From Dysidea avara (Eukaryota > Porifera > Demospongiae > Dictyoceratida > Dysideidae), in the NCBI RefSeq assembly GCF_963678975.1, contig NC_089276.1:6845098-6909097 (forward strand): a stretch of 64,000 nucleotides of DNA, in the 5' to 3' direction. The translations under genes and the position numbers were made by a program. Under the pieces are notes generated by a model that worked only from the letters and a program-made list of their open reading frames with translations, had not been told where the DNA came from and made no database searches. Every line of letters starts with the position of its first letter. The first letter of the stretch is position 1. Positions 1 through 10,471 of the stretch are shown in pieces.

Positions 1-1745
1 CAGTTGACATACAGAAGAATTGTATTATTGCAATTGTTGTTTTTGTAGTTATCAATTATCACTGTATACTAGTGATGTGAATTTGCAGGTCAGTCTACTC
101 AGATGTATCGGGTATAGTGTTGATGGGTTCAAACAAATACCCAGTGTAGACTGTAGTGGCATCAAGGGTGTTAATTTCTAGGTCAGTTTACATGTTGTGA
201 TGTTAGTGATTTTTTCCTAGTACCCAGATGTTAAGTGTATTGTATTTAATGCCTACCTGTTATGTTTTTAAATTATGGTATATCAGTGTAGACAGTACAA
301 CAGTAAGCCTTCTGTGTTGTAGTAACTATTTGTTTCATAATTATGTTGTTGTCCTGGAATGGCACAATTTTTGGGCAACCAGTGTGAAGTCCAGTGGTAC
401 AAACATTGTATTATGACCAAGTTGTGATAGCGTACTTTTGTTTGACTAATGTCCTAATGTTCAGGTTTGACATGCTTACCCAACAGTTATGTTATTCATT
501 CACTTAGCCTGGGATATAATTTTTGTTCATTTTGATTATCCATGCTATTATTGATACAGCTCGGCATATTGATTTTATGTACATTCTCTTTTAATTCAGT
601 ACCTGCTGGATTGTGTCATCAGATATCGAAACAAGTGTTTTTGGTGTTGCGACCAATGTTCCAGGTCAGTTGCATGAGTGTTTAATTTAAGGTTAACTTC
701 AGTGCCTGCTTATTCTTTTACAGGTCTCAGTATCGTCATGCTGACATACAAGAAATCATCACTATTGTTGGAACTATTTTTAGTCAAGTCTTGATGTGAT
801 GTTAATTAACGTTGTTACACATTGTTGTATGTTTACCATATGGCAAGAAATTTTCATGGCCATCATGAAATTTGAATATTGTGTAAGTTGTGTGGAACAA
901 CCCCAACTCATACATGGTCCCTGGCAAACCATGCACGAACCACATTCGAGCCACAACACCACCAACCACATTCGAGCAATCCATTACAAAATTTTGTTGC
1001 ACCATTTGTATGTGCATAATACTTAATGAAAGCCACAACACAAGCTACATGGTAAACACTACATAGAGGTGGTAACCCCTAAAGGCTTGTTACCTTTTGT
1101 ATTCACCTTATCGGCCTTTGTGGTTAATCTATTAAAAATTACATGTAAATAGAGAATTGAAGAGTATGCTTAAAGCACCTTCGCTAGTGATTTTGTTCTT
1201 CACACCATAAGACAACTGGCGATTTATAAACGCTCGCATTGGGGTGTGGCACTAAATGGAATTTAAAAGATTTCTGCTTAAAACGCCATCCCTAGGGAAC
1301 TTACGGTTCAGCACTTTGTCACAACTTGTTTATCAGGCATTAGAGTTTGTGTCCACGTCGTGCCTTTAAAAGTTATTGTAGGAATTAGAGGTTTGATTGA
1401 AGAAAATACGCATATGGGCAAACCAGGATTGGATAATGTCAGTGCTAGATGGACTATACAAACACGACTATGTTGACTGGTATAACGTGACAGTAGTTGT
1501 AACATAAGGTAGAGAAATACGCCTATTTTTTATTTTGCGATGGTTACTTTTTTATTTTAGCGAGGTCGCAAGAAAACTATGATGATGATGATGATGACGA
1601 CTCCTAAAGATTTTTTATCACATAACGCAATACAAATCTATTGAGAGATGTTGCGTAATCTAGGACTAATATTGCAAAACCGGCCCTACACGTAAATAAC
1701 TCACAGTAGTGGCCGCGCGTCTTTTAATTGGGCATGCGCTTTGTA
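1..1745. other. Non-coding stretch, no gene recognised
   Basis: No reading frame here resembles a known protein and the longest frames are short and overlap on both strands. The word AGGTCAGT or GGTCAGT recurs near 88, 181 and 663, which could be chance or relics of a decayed repeat. A short (ATG)n run lies near 1578-1599. The 3' exons of the minus-strand Ig gene could in principle lie here, but no Ig-type or membrane-spanning exon was seen. Confidence 0.6.
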
Positions 1746-1778
1746 GTTTCTTAGCCGAGCGACTCACTACCGTGAGTC
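1746..1778 (+). repeat. Hairpin-terminated repeat end, copy 1
   Basis: The sequence ends in a 7-bp stem GACTCAC/GTGAGTC around a TACC loop followed by TTGAT. The same terminus occurs at 11307-11337 and, reversed, at 38063-38095. A 3' hairpin is typical of Helitrons, but the usual CTRR end is absent, so this assignment is only a possibility. A foldback element starts 14 bp further on. Confidence 0.55.
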
Positions 1779-1791
1779 TTGATATATATAT

Positions 1792-2121
1792 ATCTAATCC
1801 AAAACAGCCAAGCTGTACAAAAACAGTGCGGCCCTCAAAAAGGCTATGGTGAAAAAAGATGTGAAATCCAAGGTGGCGGCCAAGAAATGGCTGTGATGGT
1901 AGGTTAATGGTAAAAATTTTAATAACGACAATTCAAGTGAATTTTTGTGCCACTTGGTCTTGGCAAAAAAATTCACCTAAATTGCCGTTATTAAAATTTT
2001 TACAATTAACCTACCATCACAACCATTTCTTGGCCGCCACCTTGGATTTCACATCTTTTTTCACCATAGCCTTTTTGAGGGCCGCACTGTTTTTTTACAG
2101 CTTGGCTGTTTTGGATTAGAT
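1792..2121. mobile_element. Foldback element, copy 1
   Basis: This is a near-perfect inverted repeat of about 330 bp. The left half (ATCTAATCCAAAACAGCC onward) is mirrored by the right half ending GGCTGTTTTGGATTAGAT, around a short centre near 1950. It has no coding capacity, and the short frames in it are mirror images of one another. A second copy lies at 11495-11824 and the termini resemble those of the larger foldback at 42398-43016. Confidence 0.85.
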
Positions 2122-2276
2122 TTCATTTCCTTTTGTATTTGTATACCCCAAAGCCGGCCTATGGCCAGCTTTGGGACTTTTTTAACCTGTCTTTTTTTCT
2201 TTACTACAGGAAGAAGAAAAGGTAAAGCAGATGTACTTTAAATATTTCTGATTTTATCAGTAAATGTACAAATTAT
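2117..2276 (+). repeat. Inner tail of foldback complex, left copy
   Basis: About 160 bp that reappear inverted at 11338-11497. Both copies include a small palindromic stretch (AAAGCCGGCCTATGGCC...) and end at GTAAATGTACAAATTA. With the adjoining foldbacks they give the 10-kb complex mirror-image ends. Confidence 0.8.
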
Positions 2277-2304
2277 ATATATATAATACACATATTTATC
2301 ATAG

Positions 2305-3097
2305 AACTCTCCATGGTGGTTTCTTTGTAACTGAACACTCTACAAGGTGACTTCTTCTTGCTGCTCTCTCTACAGGGTGAATGTTTGTAGCTGAATAATC
2401 TACAAGATAACTTCTTCTAGCTGATCTATCTACAGGGTGATTTGTTTGTAGCTGAACTATCTACAAGGTAACTTCTTTTAGCTGATCTCTCTACAGGCTA
2501 AGGTGATTTGTTTGTAGCTGAATTCTGTGCAGGTGATTTGTTTGCAGCTGAGCTCTTTACAGAATGGTTTCTTTGTATCTGAACTCTCTACAAGGTAACT
2601 TCTTCTAACTGATCTTTCTACAGGGCAATTTGTTTGTGGCTGAATTTTCTACAGGGTGATTTCTTTGCAGCTGAACTCTCTACATGGTAGTTTCTTTGTA
2701 ACTGAACTCTCTACAAGGTAATTTCTTCTAGCTGATCTCTCTACAGGGAGATTTGTTTGTAGCTGAACTTTCTACAGGTGATTTGTTTGCAGCTGAACTC
2801 TCTACATGATGGTTTCTTTGTAACTGAACTCTCTACAAGGTAATTTCTTCTAGCTGATCTCTATACAGGGAGATTTGTTTGTAGCTGAACTCGCTACAGG
2901 CGATTTGTTTGCAGCTGAATTCTCTACAAGGTAACTTCTTCTAGCTGATCTCTCTACAGGGAGATTTGTTTGTAGCTGAACTCTCTACAGGTGATTTCTA
3001 TGCAGCTGATCTCTCTACGTGATGGTTCTTTGTAGCTTAACTCTCTACAAGGTGACTTCTTCTAGCTGATCTTTCTACAGGGTGATTTGTTTGTAGC
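2305..3097 (+). repeat. Minisatellite, ~31-bp units, left part
   Basis: Tandem units of about 30-31 bp built on AGCTGAACTCTCTACA followed by a variable GGTGATTTGTTTGT-type half. Alternating variants (CTTCTTCT, TTTGTTTG) suggest a two-unit higher-order period. The array is interrupted by the LTR retrotransposon and resumes at 7684. Confidence 0.9.
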
Positions 3098-3232
3098 TGT
3101 AATAGCATCACTGACACGCATAGTTGTTGTATTCTAATAGTTGCTCCCCGAATCACGTGAGATTGTATGTGTGACCGCGTGTGTCTTGGTAGTTAAGAAG
3201 TCCTTGTGTCATCGTTAGTTGTGAAGTTTACA
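3098..3232 (+). repeat. 5' LTR (135 bp)
   Basis: Starts TGTAATAGCATC and ends GAAGTTTACA, giving TG...CA ends. It is unusually short for a gypsy LTR. It matches the 3' LTR except for G versus A in GACACGCATAG/GACACACATAG. Confidence 0.93.
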
Positions 3233-3233
3233 T

Positions 3234-3251
3234 TGGTGCCGAAACCCGGGA
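3234..3251 (+). other. Primer-binding site
   Basis: TGGTGCCGAAACCCGGGA begins one base after the 5' LTR. TGG at the start complements a tRNA CCA tail, as in most LTR elements. I do not assign the specific tRNA. Confidence 0.8.
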
Positions 3252-3255
3252 CAAG

Positions 3256-4095
3256 ATGGCTGTGAGTAGTATTTGTCTCCCTGAGCCTCTGCAGTACGAT
3301 GATGCGAGATCGTGGTTTAGAAGATTTGAACTTTGCGCTGCTGCCAACGAGTGGGACGCTGCGAAACAACTACTACGTCTCCCGACACTTCTCCGAGGTC
3401 GATCATGGGCAGTTTACAAGTCGCTCAGCGATGCTGATAAGGAAACTTACGCCAAGTTAAAGAAGGCCATCCTCGACCGGCTGGACCCCGACACTGACGA
3501 ACACCGGCTGGCTGCCCGAGACCGTTTATCCCATAGACGTCTTCGCGAAGGAGTGGAGAGTATTGATGAGCTGGCCAGAGACCTAGAAAAGTTGCTGGAC
3601 CAGGCCTCACCTGGACTTCCGTCCAACACTCGCGAGGCGGAGTTGCGTTTTCATCTAATTAATTCATTGCCTGACAACGTGGCATTCCAATTAAAGCTTC
3701 AGCCTCAAGTCACCTATTCTGCCACCATCGCCAAGGCACGAGAGCTCCAACTCATATACAGCCGGAACAACAACACCAACCCCGTCAGCTCCATAAGAAG
3801 TGAAGAAGGGGACCGCTTGGACAAAGTGGAACAGTCACTACTACAAATGACTGAACAGTTAGCTGCACTCAGCAGCCACTTGACCAAACCCACTCAACCT
3901 CCCAGACAACCACCCAGACGGTGTTTCATTTGTGGTAGACCTGGACACTTGGCTCGGAACTGCTACTCAAGAAGAACGATCCAGTGTTTCAACTGTGGAA
4001 TGACAGGACATGTGGCTAGGGACTGTCAGAATCAGGGAAATGGACTGGGGGGTGCCCAGATCCCTCGAGCAGGGGGCATCCCCGGAGGCCGGTGA
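3256..4095 (+). CDS. gag: Gag polyprotein
   Basis: A 279-residue Gag, the structural protein that packages element RNA into virus-like particles. Residues ~1-170 form a helical capsid-like region. Two CCHC zinc knuckles of the CX2CX4HX4C type follow: C223, C226, H231, C236 and C244, C247, H252, C257. These are the nucleocapsid RNA-binding motifs. The ATG lies five bases after the primer-binding site. The stop at 4093-4095 overlaps the pol frame, which is open from 4020 in the -1 phase, so pol is probably made by ribosomal frameshifting near the end of gag. The frame is intact. Codon use is more GC-rich than the flanking DNA. Confidence 0.93.
   Translation: MAVSSICLPEPLQYDDARSWFRRFELCAAANEWDAAKQLLRLPTLLRGRSWAVYKSLSDADKETYAKLKKAILDRLDPDTDEHRLAARDRLSHRRLREGVESIDELARDLEKLLDQASPGLPSNTREAELRFHLINSLPDNVAFQLKLQPQVTYSATIAKARELQLIYSRNNNTNPVSSIRSEEGDRLDKVEQSLLQMTEQLAALSSHLTKPTQPPRQPPRRCFICGRPGHLARNCYSRRTIQCFNCGMTGHVARDCQNQGNGLGGAQIPRAGGIPGGR
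4035..4083 (+). promoter_or_regulatory. Candidate -1 ribosomal frameshift signal
   Basis: The heptamer GGGAAAT (4035-4041) is in the correct X XXY YYZ phase relative to gag. After six spacer bases, 4048-4057 can pair with 4074-4083 in a continuous 10-bp stem (one G-U) with a 16-nt loop. The signal lies inside the gag/pol overlap (4020-4095), where a -1 slip leads into pol. Confidence 0.75.
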
Positions 4096-7000
4096 GTGCT
4101 CACACAACTATGCATGCACCACACACAAACGCACCTATGCATTATGTCCCTACAATCACACACAATGCATACACTAATAGGGCAGCACACACGCATGGCT
4201 TGCTCAATGATCGAAGAACAGCAATATTGCTGGACTCGGGGGCCTCTTGTTCAGTTATCTCAAAGCCTCATGTTTATCGTACAGTGATTGAACCCATACA
4301 CACAGTCAGACTGGTCAATGCAGATGGGGGAGATATTACACCTCGTGGAGTAGCCATTATGACAATTGGCCTGGGAAAGTTTTCTGCCAAACACAAATTT
4401 GTAGTCGTAGACCATCTATCCACCCCAGTAATCCTTGGCTGTGATTTTTTGATGAGACATGGCTATGTGCTTGACTTTCAACAATGCACATACCATCGCA
4501 GTCAAAATCCTGAAGAGGTCTTGCAGTTGCAACCTGCTTGGGGACACCCCCCACACACAATGCCCCAACCCCTGCACACGATCACTGTTGATGATGAATG
4601 CCCTCAAGCAATCCCCATACCATGCAAACAGACCAGCATACCAACAGTGGACATGCCCACTGACATACACCCTGCCCTAAACGCCACACTTGAGGAATTC
4701 AAATCCCTATTTTCACCTGAATTGGGTCGCACAAACACCACAGAGCACATTATCGACACAGGCAATGCACTTCCCATCAAAGTTCCACCCCGCCCAATCC
4801 CTTTTCACTACTCTGAGCGAGTTCACCAACAGCTCCAGGAGATGGCCCAAGAGGGCATTATACAACCCAGTACTAGCCCATGGTGTGCTCCTGCTGTATA
4901 CGTTCCAAAGCCCTCTGGAGAAATCCGAATATGTGTCGACTATGTTCAGCTAAATAGTGTCACAAAGAAAGACTCGTATCCGGTTCCCCGTGCTGAAGGC
5001 CCCCAACAGAAACTAGCTGGCAAAAAGGTTTTTTCTAAACTAGACCTTCGTAGCGCCTATTGGCAGTTTCCCATGCAGCCACAGTCAGTCGAGAAGACAG
5101 CATTTTGTCCTGGGCCGGGTTATGGACTATGGGAATTTACTAGGATGCCCTATGGCTTGACGGGCGCCACTCAGACCTGCCAGAGAGGCCTAGACAACAT
5201 CTTGCAGGACTGTAAGGATTGCGTCGACAATTATGTGGATGATTGTATCGTATTTTCCGATAACATGGCCACACACATTCAAGACCTCAAAAGAGTTCTC
5301 CACAAACTGTCGGCTGCTGGCTTCACTCTTCGTGGCTCTAAGTGTTTTTTTGGAAAGAACAATACCACCCATCTGGGATTTGACTATTCGGCAGACGGAG
5401 TAGCCCCCTCCCCAGAGAAGACCAAAGCCATCTCCACCTGGCCTGTGCCAAAGACCACCAAGGACCTCCGTTCCTTCCTTGGTCTAGTGAACTTTTACCG
5501 CCGCTTTGTGCACAATTTTGCGGATATTGCTAGCCCCTTAACCGAACTCACAGGCAAACATGCACAATATAAATGGGAGAACACACACCAACATGCCTTT
5601 GACAAATTGAAACATGCATTAACCAACCCTCCTATATTAGATTACCCCAAACAGCATGACACCTTTGTGCTTACAACCGATGCATCAGACATGGGTTTGG
5701 GTGCAGTTCTCTCCACAACCAGAGGCACAGTTGTTGAATACGCTAGCCGCACTCTAACGAAGACTGAGAGAAACTACTCCACCACCGAGAAGGAGTGTTT
5801 AGCAATCGTCTGGGCAACTCAGAAGTTAAGGCATTATCTTGTCGGTGCTCATTTTGTTATAGAAACAGACCACAAGCCTTTGGAGTGGTTAGAGTCAAAG
5901 CGATCCAGCCATGCACGCTCACAGAAGTTAGAGAGATGGGCCCTACAGCTCCGTGGATTTGACTTTTCCATTGTGTACCGTCAGGGATCACAGAATCAAC
6001 ATGCAGATGCCCTCTCTCGGAGACCTATTGCAATGGTAGCTATCGGTAGGGACCTGGACCACACAATGATCACAGCAGCCCAGAAGTCAGACCCAGTTCT
6101 TCAAACACTCATCCAGCAGATGTCGTGCAAAGAGAAACCATCACTTACTGGGAACTGGAGGAAATTTCCTCTAAAGCGATACCACCAACTCTGGTCTCAG
6201 CTCACTCTACACCAGTCCATACTCTACCGCAAAGTGAAGACTCCAACAATGCATGAAGAGAAACTGCTTCTGGTTGCACCAGCATCCATGCGGAAACAAC
6301 TTCTGAAGAATGCCCATGACAATGCTGGCCACCAAGGTGCTGATAGGACCATGGCACGGCTGTCAGAAGCTGTCTACTGGGTGGGAATGGGTAAAGATGT
6401 CAACACCCACTGTAGTCACTGTGTCACATGCCAACACACTAAGGCAGCGGCCTCTCGACCAGCCCCACTTCAGCCAGTAGTAGCTAGCAGACCATGGGAA
6501 CTAGTGGCTGTTGATATCCTCAAAGTACCAATGTCCCGTCAGGGAAATCAGTATATGCTTGTGGTGCAAGACTATTTTTCCAAGTGGCCATTTGCCGTGC
6601 CCCTGTCTGATCAAACAGCCAACAAGATAGTTCAGGCTCTTAAGGATCAGGTGTTTACACTGGTTGGGCCTCCCCAGAGGCTACATTCTGACCAAGGCAG
6701 AAACTTTGAGAGCCAGATACTCAGTGAACTGTGCAAGGCCTTTGGCGTGACCAAGTCCCGAACAACACCTTATCACCCAATGGGTGATGGGCTTGTTGAA
6801 CGGATGAACCGATCCATACTGAACATGCTTCGTGGCCTGGTAGATAAGGAGGGGGACTGGGAGGAACATTTACAGCTACTCTTGTACCTATATAGAACAA
6901 CAAAACATGCAACAACCGGCCTCTCTCCACATGAGATTCTGTTTGGGTCTAACCCGACACCACTGAACCTCCCAACAGCAGACACAGTCTCACACCGAGA

Positions 7001-7475
7001 CCCACACAACTACAGCTCCCAACTACAGGGAAGGCTCCTAGAACTGAAGGAATTAGTGGAGTGTAATACTGTGGAAGCAGCAACCAGACAGCAGCAAAAC
7101 TATGGTGGTAATGAACAAGTGAGTTTACAAGTTGGCCAGGAAGTTCTTCTAGACAATCCTACTAAAGGAAAATTAGATCCACGTTGGACTGGACCATGGA
7201 CAGTGAGAGAGTTAAAAGGACCACTGAATGTAAGAATAGAGATGAATGGTAAGGAGCGGGTCGTTCATGTCAACAGGCTAAGACCACTATTGAGACCTGA
7301 TGTAAGAAGCAAGAATTCTGAAGGACAATGGGGTCCACCCCTTTTCCAGTATTACTGTGATGATCGTCCAGCATCAGCCCCTCGACAGGAATCCCCAGCA
7401 GCTCCTCAGTCTGGACAGCCTGTTACCACCAGAAGTGGACGAGTTGTTAGACCAGTTGATTATTATGGCTATTGA
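4092..7475 (+). CDS. pol: Pol polyprotein (protease, RT, RNase H, integrase)
   Basis: Open to 7475 (1127 codons counted from a GTG at 4092; the frame actually opens at 4020 and is probably entered by a -1 frameshift from gag). Domains in order: aspartic protease with DSGA at 48-51 and ILG near 114; reverse transcriptase with LDLRSAYWQF near 316 and catalytic YVDD at 380-383; RNase H with TDAS near 528; integrase with an HHCC zinc domain (H741, H746, C776, C779) and the D807, D866, E902 triad with the D-35-E spacing; and a C-terminal GPY/F-like module near 1033. The RT-RNase H-integrase order is that of Ty3/gypsy. No stop or frameshift interrupts it. The tail after ~1065 is unassigned and no chromodomain was recognised. 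Confidence 0.95.
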   Translation: MSAHTTMHAPHTNAPMHYVPTITHNAYTNRAAHTHGLLNDRRTAILLDSGASCSVISKPHVYRTVIEPIHTVRLVNADGGDITPRGVAIMTIGLGKFSAKHKFVVVDHLSTPVILGCDFLMRHGYVLDFQQCTYHRSQNPEEVLQLQPAWGHPPHTMPQPLHTITVDDECPQAIPIPCKQTSIPTVDMPTDIHPALNATLEEFKSLFSPELGRTNTTEHIIDTGNALPIKVPPRPIPFHYSERVHQQLQEMAQEGIIQPSTSPWCAPAVYVPKPSGEIRICVDYVQLNSVTKKDSYPVPRAEGPQQKLAGKKVFSKLDLRSAYWQFPMQPQSVEKTAFCPGPGYGLWEFTRMPYGLTGATQTCQRGLDNILQDCKDCVDNYVDDCIVFSDNMATHIQDLKRVLHKLSAAGFTLRGSKCFFGKNNTTHLGFDYSADGVAPSPEKTKAISTWPVPKTTKDLRSFLGLVNFYRRFVHNFADIASPLTELTGKHAQYKWENTHQHAFDKLKHALTNPPILDYPKQHDTFVLTTDASDMGLGAVLSTTRGTVVEYASRTLTKTERNYSTTEKECLAIVWATQKLRHYLVGAHFVIETDHKPLEWLESKRSSHARSQKLERWALQLRGFDFSIVYRQGSQNQHADALSRRPIAMVAIGRDLDHTMITAAQKSDPVLQTLIQQMSCKEKPSLTGNWRKFPLKRYHQLWSQLTLHQSILYRKVKTPTMHEEKLLLVAPASMRKQLLKNAHDNAGHQGADRTMARLSEAVYWVGMGKDVNTHCSHCVTCQHTKAAASRPAPLQPVVASRPWELVAVDILKVPMSRQGNQYMLVVQDYFSKWPFAVPLSDQTANKIVQALKDQVFTLVGPPQRLHSDQGRNFESQILSELCKAFGVTKSRTTPYHPMGDGLVERMNRSILNMLRGLVDKEGDWEEHLQLLLYLYRTTKHATTGLSPHEILFGSNPTPLNLPTADTVSHRDPHNYSSQLQGRLLELKELVECNTVEAATRQQQNYGGNEQVSLQVGQEVLLDNPTKGKLDPRWTGPWTVRELKGPLNVRIEMNGKERVVHVNRLRPLLRPDVRSKNSEGQWGPPLFQYYCDDRPASAPRQESPAAPQSGQPVTTRSGRVVRPVDYYGY

Positions 7476-7535
7476 CCAAACACACACATTTTTCATACAC
7501 GTGCACAACACTGTTTGATTGTAATTTTTTGTTTT

Positions 7536-7546
7536 AAGGGGGGAGG
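7536..7546 (+). other. Polypurine tract
   Basis: AAGGGGGGAGG sits two bases before the 3' LTR, the expected place for the plus-strand primer of an LTR retrotransposon. Confidence 0.85.
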
Positions 7547-7548
7547 TA

Positions 7549-7683
7549 TGTAATAGCATCACTGACACACATAGTTGTTGTATTCTAATAGTTGCTCCCC
7601 GAATCACGTGAGATTGTATGTGTGACCGCGTGTGTCTTGGTAGTTAAGAAGTCCTTGTGTCATCGTTAGTTGTGAAGTTTACA
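7549..7683 (+). repeat. 3' LTR (135 bp)
   Basis: Same length as the 5' LTR with one difference by eye. Followed directly by TAGC and the resuming minisatellite. Confidence 0.93.
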
Positions 7684-10465
7684 TAGCTGAACTCTCTACA
7701 AGGAAACTTCTTCTAGCTGATCTCTCTACAGGGAGATTTGTTTGTAGCTGAACTCTCTACAGGTGATTTCTTTGCAGCTGATCTCTCTACATGATGGTTC
7801 TTTGTAGCTTAACTCTCCTCAAGGTGACTTCTTCTAGCTGATCTTTCTGCAAGGTGATTTGTTTGTAGCTGAACTCTCTACATGATGGTTTCTTTGTAGC
7901 TGAACTCTCTACAAGGTAACTTCTTCTAGCTGATCTTTCTACAGGGTGATTTCTTTGTAGCTGAACTCTCTACAAGGAAACTTCTTCTAGCTGATCTCTC
8001 TACAGGGAGATTTGTTTGTAGCTGAACTCTCTACAGGTGATTTGTTTGCAGCTGAACTCTCTACATGATGGTTTCTTTGTAGCTGAACTCTCTACAAGGT
8101 AACTGATGTCTCTACAAGGTCACTAGTTTGTAGCTGAACTCTCTACGTGGTGGTTTCTTTGTAACTGAACTCTCTACAAGGTGACTTGTTTCTAGCTGAT
8201 CTCTCTACAGGGTGACTTGTTTCTAGCTGAACTCTCTACAGGTGATTTGTTTGTAGCTGAACTCTCTACATGGTGGTTTTGTTGTAGCTGAACTCTCTAC
8301 AAGGTAACTTCTTCTAGCTGATCTTTTTACACTGCATATTTGTTTGTAGCTGAGTTCTCTACAGGGTGATTTTTTTGCAGCTGAACTCTCTACATGGGAG
8401 TTTCATTGTAGCTGAACTCTCTACAATGTGACTTCTTCTAGCTGAACTCTCTACAGGGTGACTTGTTTCTAGCTGAACTCTCTACAGGTGATTTGTTTGC
8501 AGCTGAACTCTCTACATGGTGGTTTCTTTGTAGCTGAACTCTCTACAAGGTAACTTCTTCTAGCTGATCTTTCTACATGGTGATTTGTTTGTAGCTGAAT
8601 TCTCTACAGGGTGATTTATTTGCAGCTGAACTCTCTACATGGTGGTTTCTTTGTAGCTGAACTCTCTACAAGGTAACTTCTTCTAGCTGATCTTTCTACA
8701 GGGTGATTGAATTTTTTGTAGCTGAACTCTTTACATGGTGGTTGCTTTGTAGCTGAATTCTCTAAAAGGTGACTTCTTCTAGCTGAACTCTCTACAGGAT
8801 GATTTGTTTGCAGCTGAACTCTCTACATGATGATTTCTTTGTAGCTGAACTCTCTACAGAGTGATTTGTTTGTAGCTGAAATCCCTACAAGGTAACTTTT
8901 TCTAGCTGAACTCTCTACAGGGTGACTTGTTTTTAGCTGATCTCTCTACAGGGTGATTTATTAGCAGCTTAACTCTCTACAAGGTGACTTCTTCTAGCTG
9001 AACTCTCTACAGAGTGATAGATTTTTTTGCAGCTAAACTCTCTACATGGTGGTTTCTTTGTAACTGAACTCTCTACAGGGTGATTTGTTTGTAGCTGAAC
9101 TCTCTATAGGGTGATCTGTTCGTAGCTGAACTCCCTATAAGGTAACTTCTTCTAGCTAATCTTTGTACAGGGCGATTTGTTTGTAGCTGAGTTCTCTACA
9201 GGGTGATTTGTTTGCAGCTGAACTCTCCACATGGTAGTTTCTTTGTAGCTGAACTCTCTACAAGGTGACTTGTTTCTAGCTGATCTCTCTACAGGGTGAC
9301 TTGTTTCTAGCTGAACTCTCTACAGGTGATTTGTTTGCAGCTGAACTCTCTACGTGATGGTTTCTTTGTAGCTGAACTCTCTACAAGGTAATTTCTTCTA
9401 GCTGATCTCTCTGCAGGCCGATTTGTTTGTAGCTGAACTCTCTACATGATGGTTTCTTTGTAGCTGAACTCTCTACAAGATGATTTCTTCTATAGCTGAT
9501 CTTTCTACAGGGTGATTTGTTTGTAGTTGAACTCTCTACATGATAGTTTCTTTGTAGCTGAACTCTCTACAAGATGATGTCTTCTATAGCTGATCTTTCT
9601 ACAGGGTGATTTGTTTGTACCTGAACTATCTACATGATGGTTGCTTTGTAGCTGAACTCTCTACAAGGTAACTTCTTCTAGCTGATCTCTCTACAGGACA
9701 ATTTGTTTGTACCTGAACTCTCACATGATTGTTTTTTTGAAGCTGAACTCTCTACAAGGTGATTTCTTCTAGCTGATCTTTCTATAGGGTGATTTGTTTG
9801 TAGCAGAACTCTCTACAAGGAAACTTCTTCTAGCTGATCTCTCTACAGGGAGATTTGTTTGTAGCTGAACTCTCTACACGTGATTTGTTTGCGGCTGAAT
9901 TCTCTACATGATGGTTTCTTTGTAACTGAACTCTCTACAAGGTAACTTCTTCTAGCTGATCTCTTTACAGGGTGAATTGTTTGTAGCTGAACTCTCTACA
10001 AGGTAACTTCTTCTAACTGATCTCTCTACAGGATGATTTGTTTGTATAGCTGAACTATCTACAAGGTAACTTCTTCTAGCTGATCTCTCTACAGGGTGAT
10101 TTGTTTGTAGCTGAATTCTGTATAGGTGATTTGTTTGCAGCTGAGCTCTTTACAGAATAGTTTCTTTGTAGCTGAACTCTCTACAAGGTGACTTCTTCTA
10201 GCTGATGTATCTACAGGGTCACTAGTTTGTAGCTGAATTCTCTACATGATGGTTTCTTTGTAACTGAACTATCTACAAGGTGACATCTTCTAGCTGATCT
10301 TTCAACAGGGTGATTTGTTTGTAACTGAACTCTCTACAAGAAAACTTCTTCTAACTTATGTCTGAACAGGGTGAATTGTTTGTAGCTGAACTCTCTACAG
10401 GGTGATTTGTTTGTAGCTGATCTCTATACAGGTTACGTATTTCTAACTGATCTCTTGAATTCTGT
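7684..10465 (+). repeat. Minisatellite, ~31-bp units, right part
   Basis: Continues the array broken by the retrotransposon, about 90 further units of the AGCTGAACTCTCTACA type. Longer stretches repeat as blocks (for example CTACATGATGGTTTCTTTGT next to CTACAAGGTAACTTCTTCT), suggesting growth by unequal exchange of multi-unit blocks. It has no coding capacity. Confidence 0.9.
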
Positions 10466-10471
10466 TCAGGG

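Larger units (their letters stand above)
3098..7683 (+). mobile_element. Complete Ty3/gypsy-type LTR retrotransposon
   Basis: A 4.6-kb element with 135-bp LTRs at both ends, a primer-binding site, gag, pol and a polypurine tract. It is flanked by TAGC on both sides (3094-3097, 7684-7687), fitting a 4-bp target duplication in the minisatellite unit TTTGTAGCTGAAC. The LTRs differ at one of 135 positions and both reading frames are open, so the insertion is young and may be active. The pol order protease, reverse transcriptase, RNase H, integrase identifies Ty3/gypsy. No envelope gene is present. Confidence 0.95.

Noticed and set aside
1907-2119. 70-codon frame shared by both ~330-bp foldbacks
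   Set aside because: It runs along one palindrome arm, is mirrored on the other strand and resembles no protein.
4047-4053. GGGGGGT as the frameshift site
   Set aside because: It is in phase, but it overlaps the predicted stem. GGGAAAT lies at the proper distance upstream and is a better-known slippery type.
2305-10465. CRISPR-like regular repeats
   Set aside because: The units are contiguous and similar throughout with no unique spacers, in an animal genome. It is a minisatellite.
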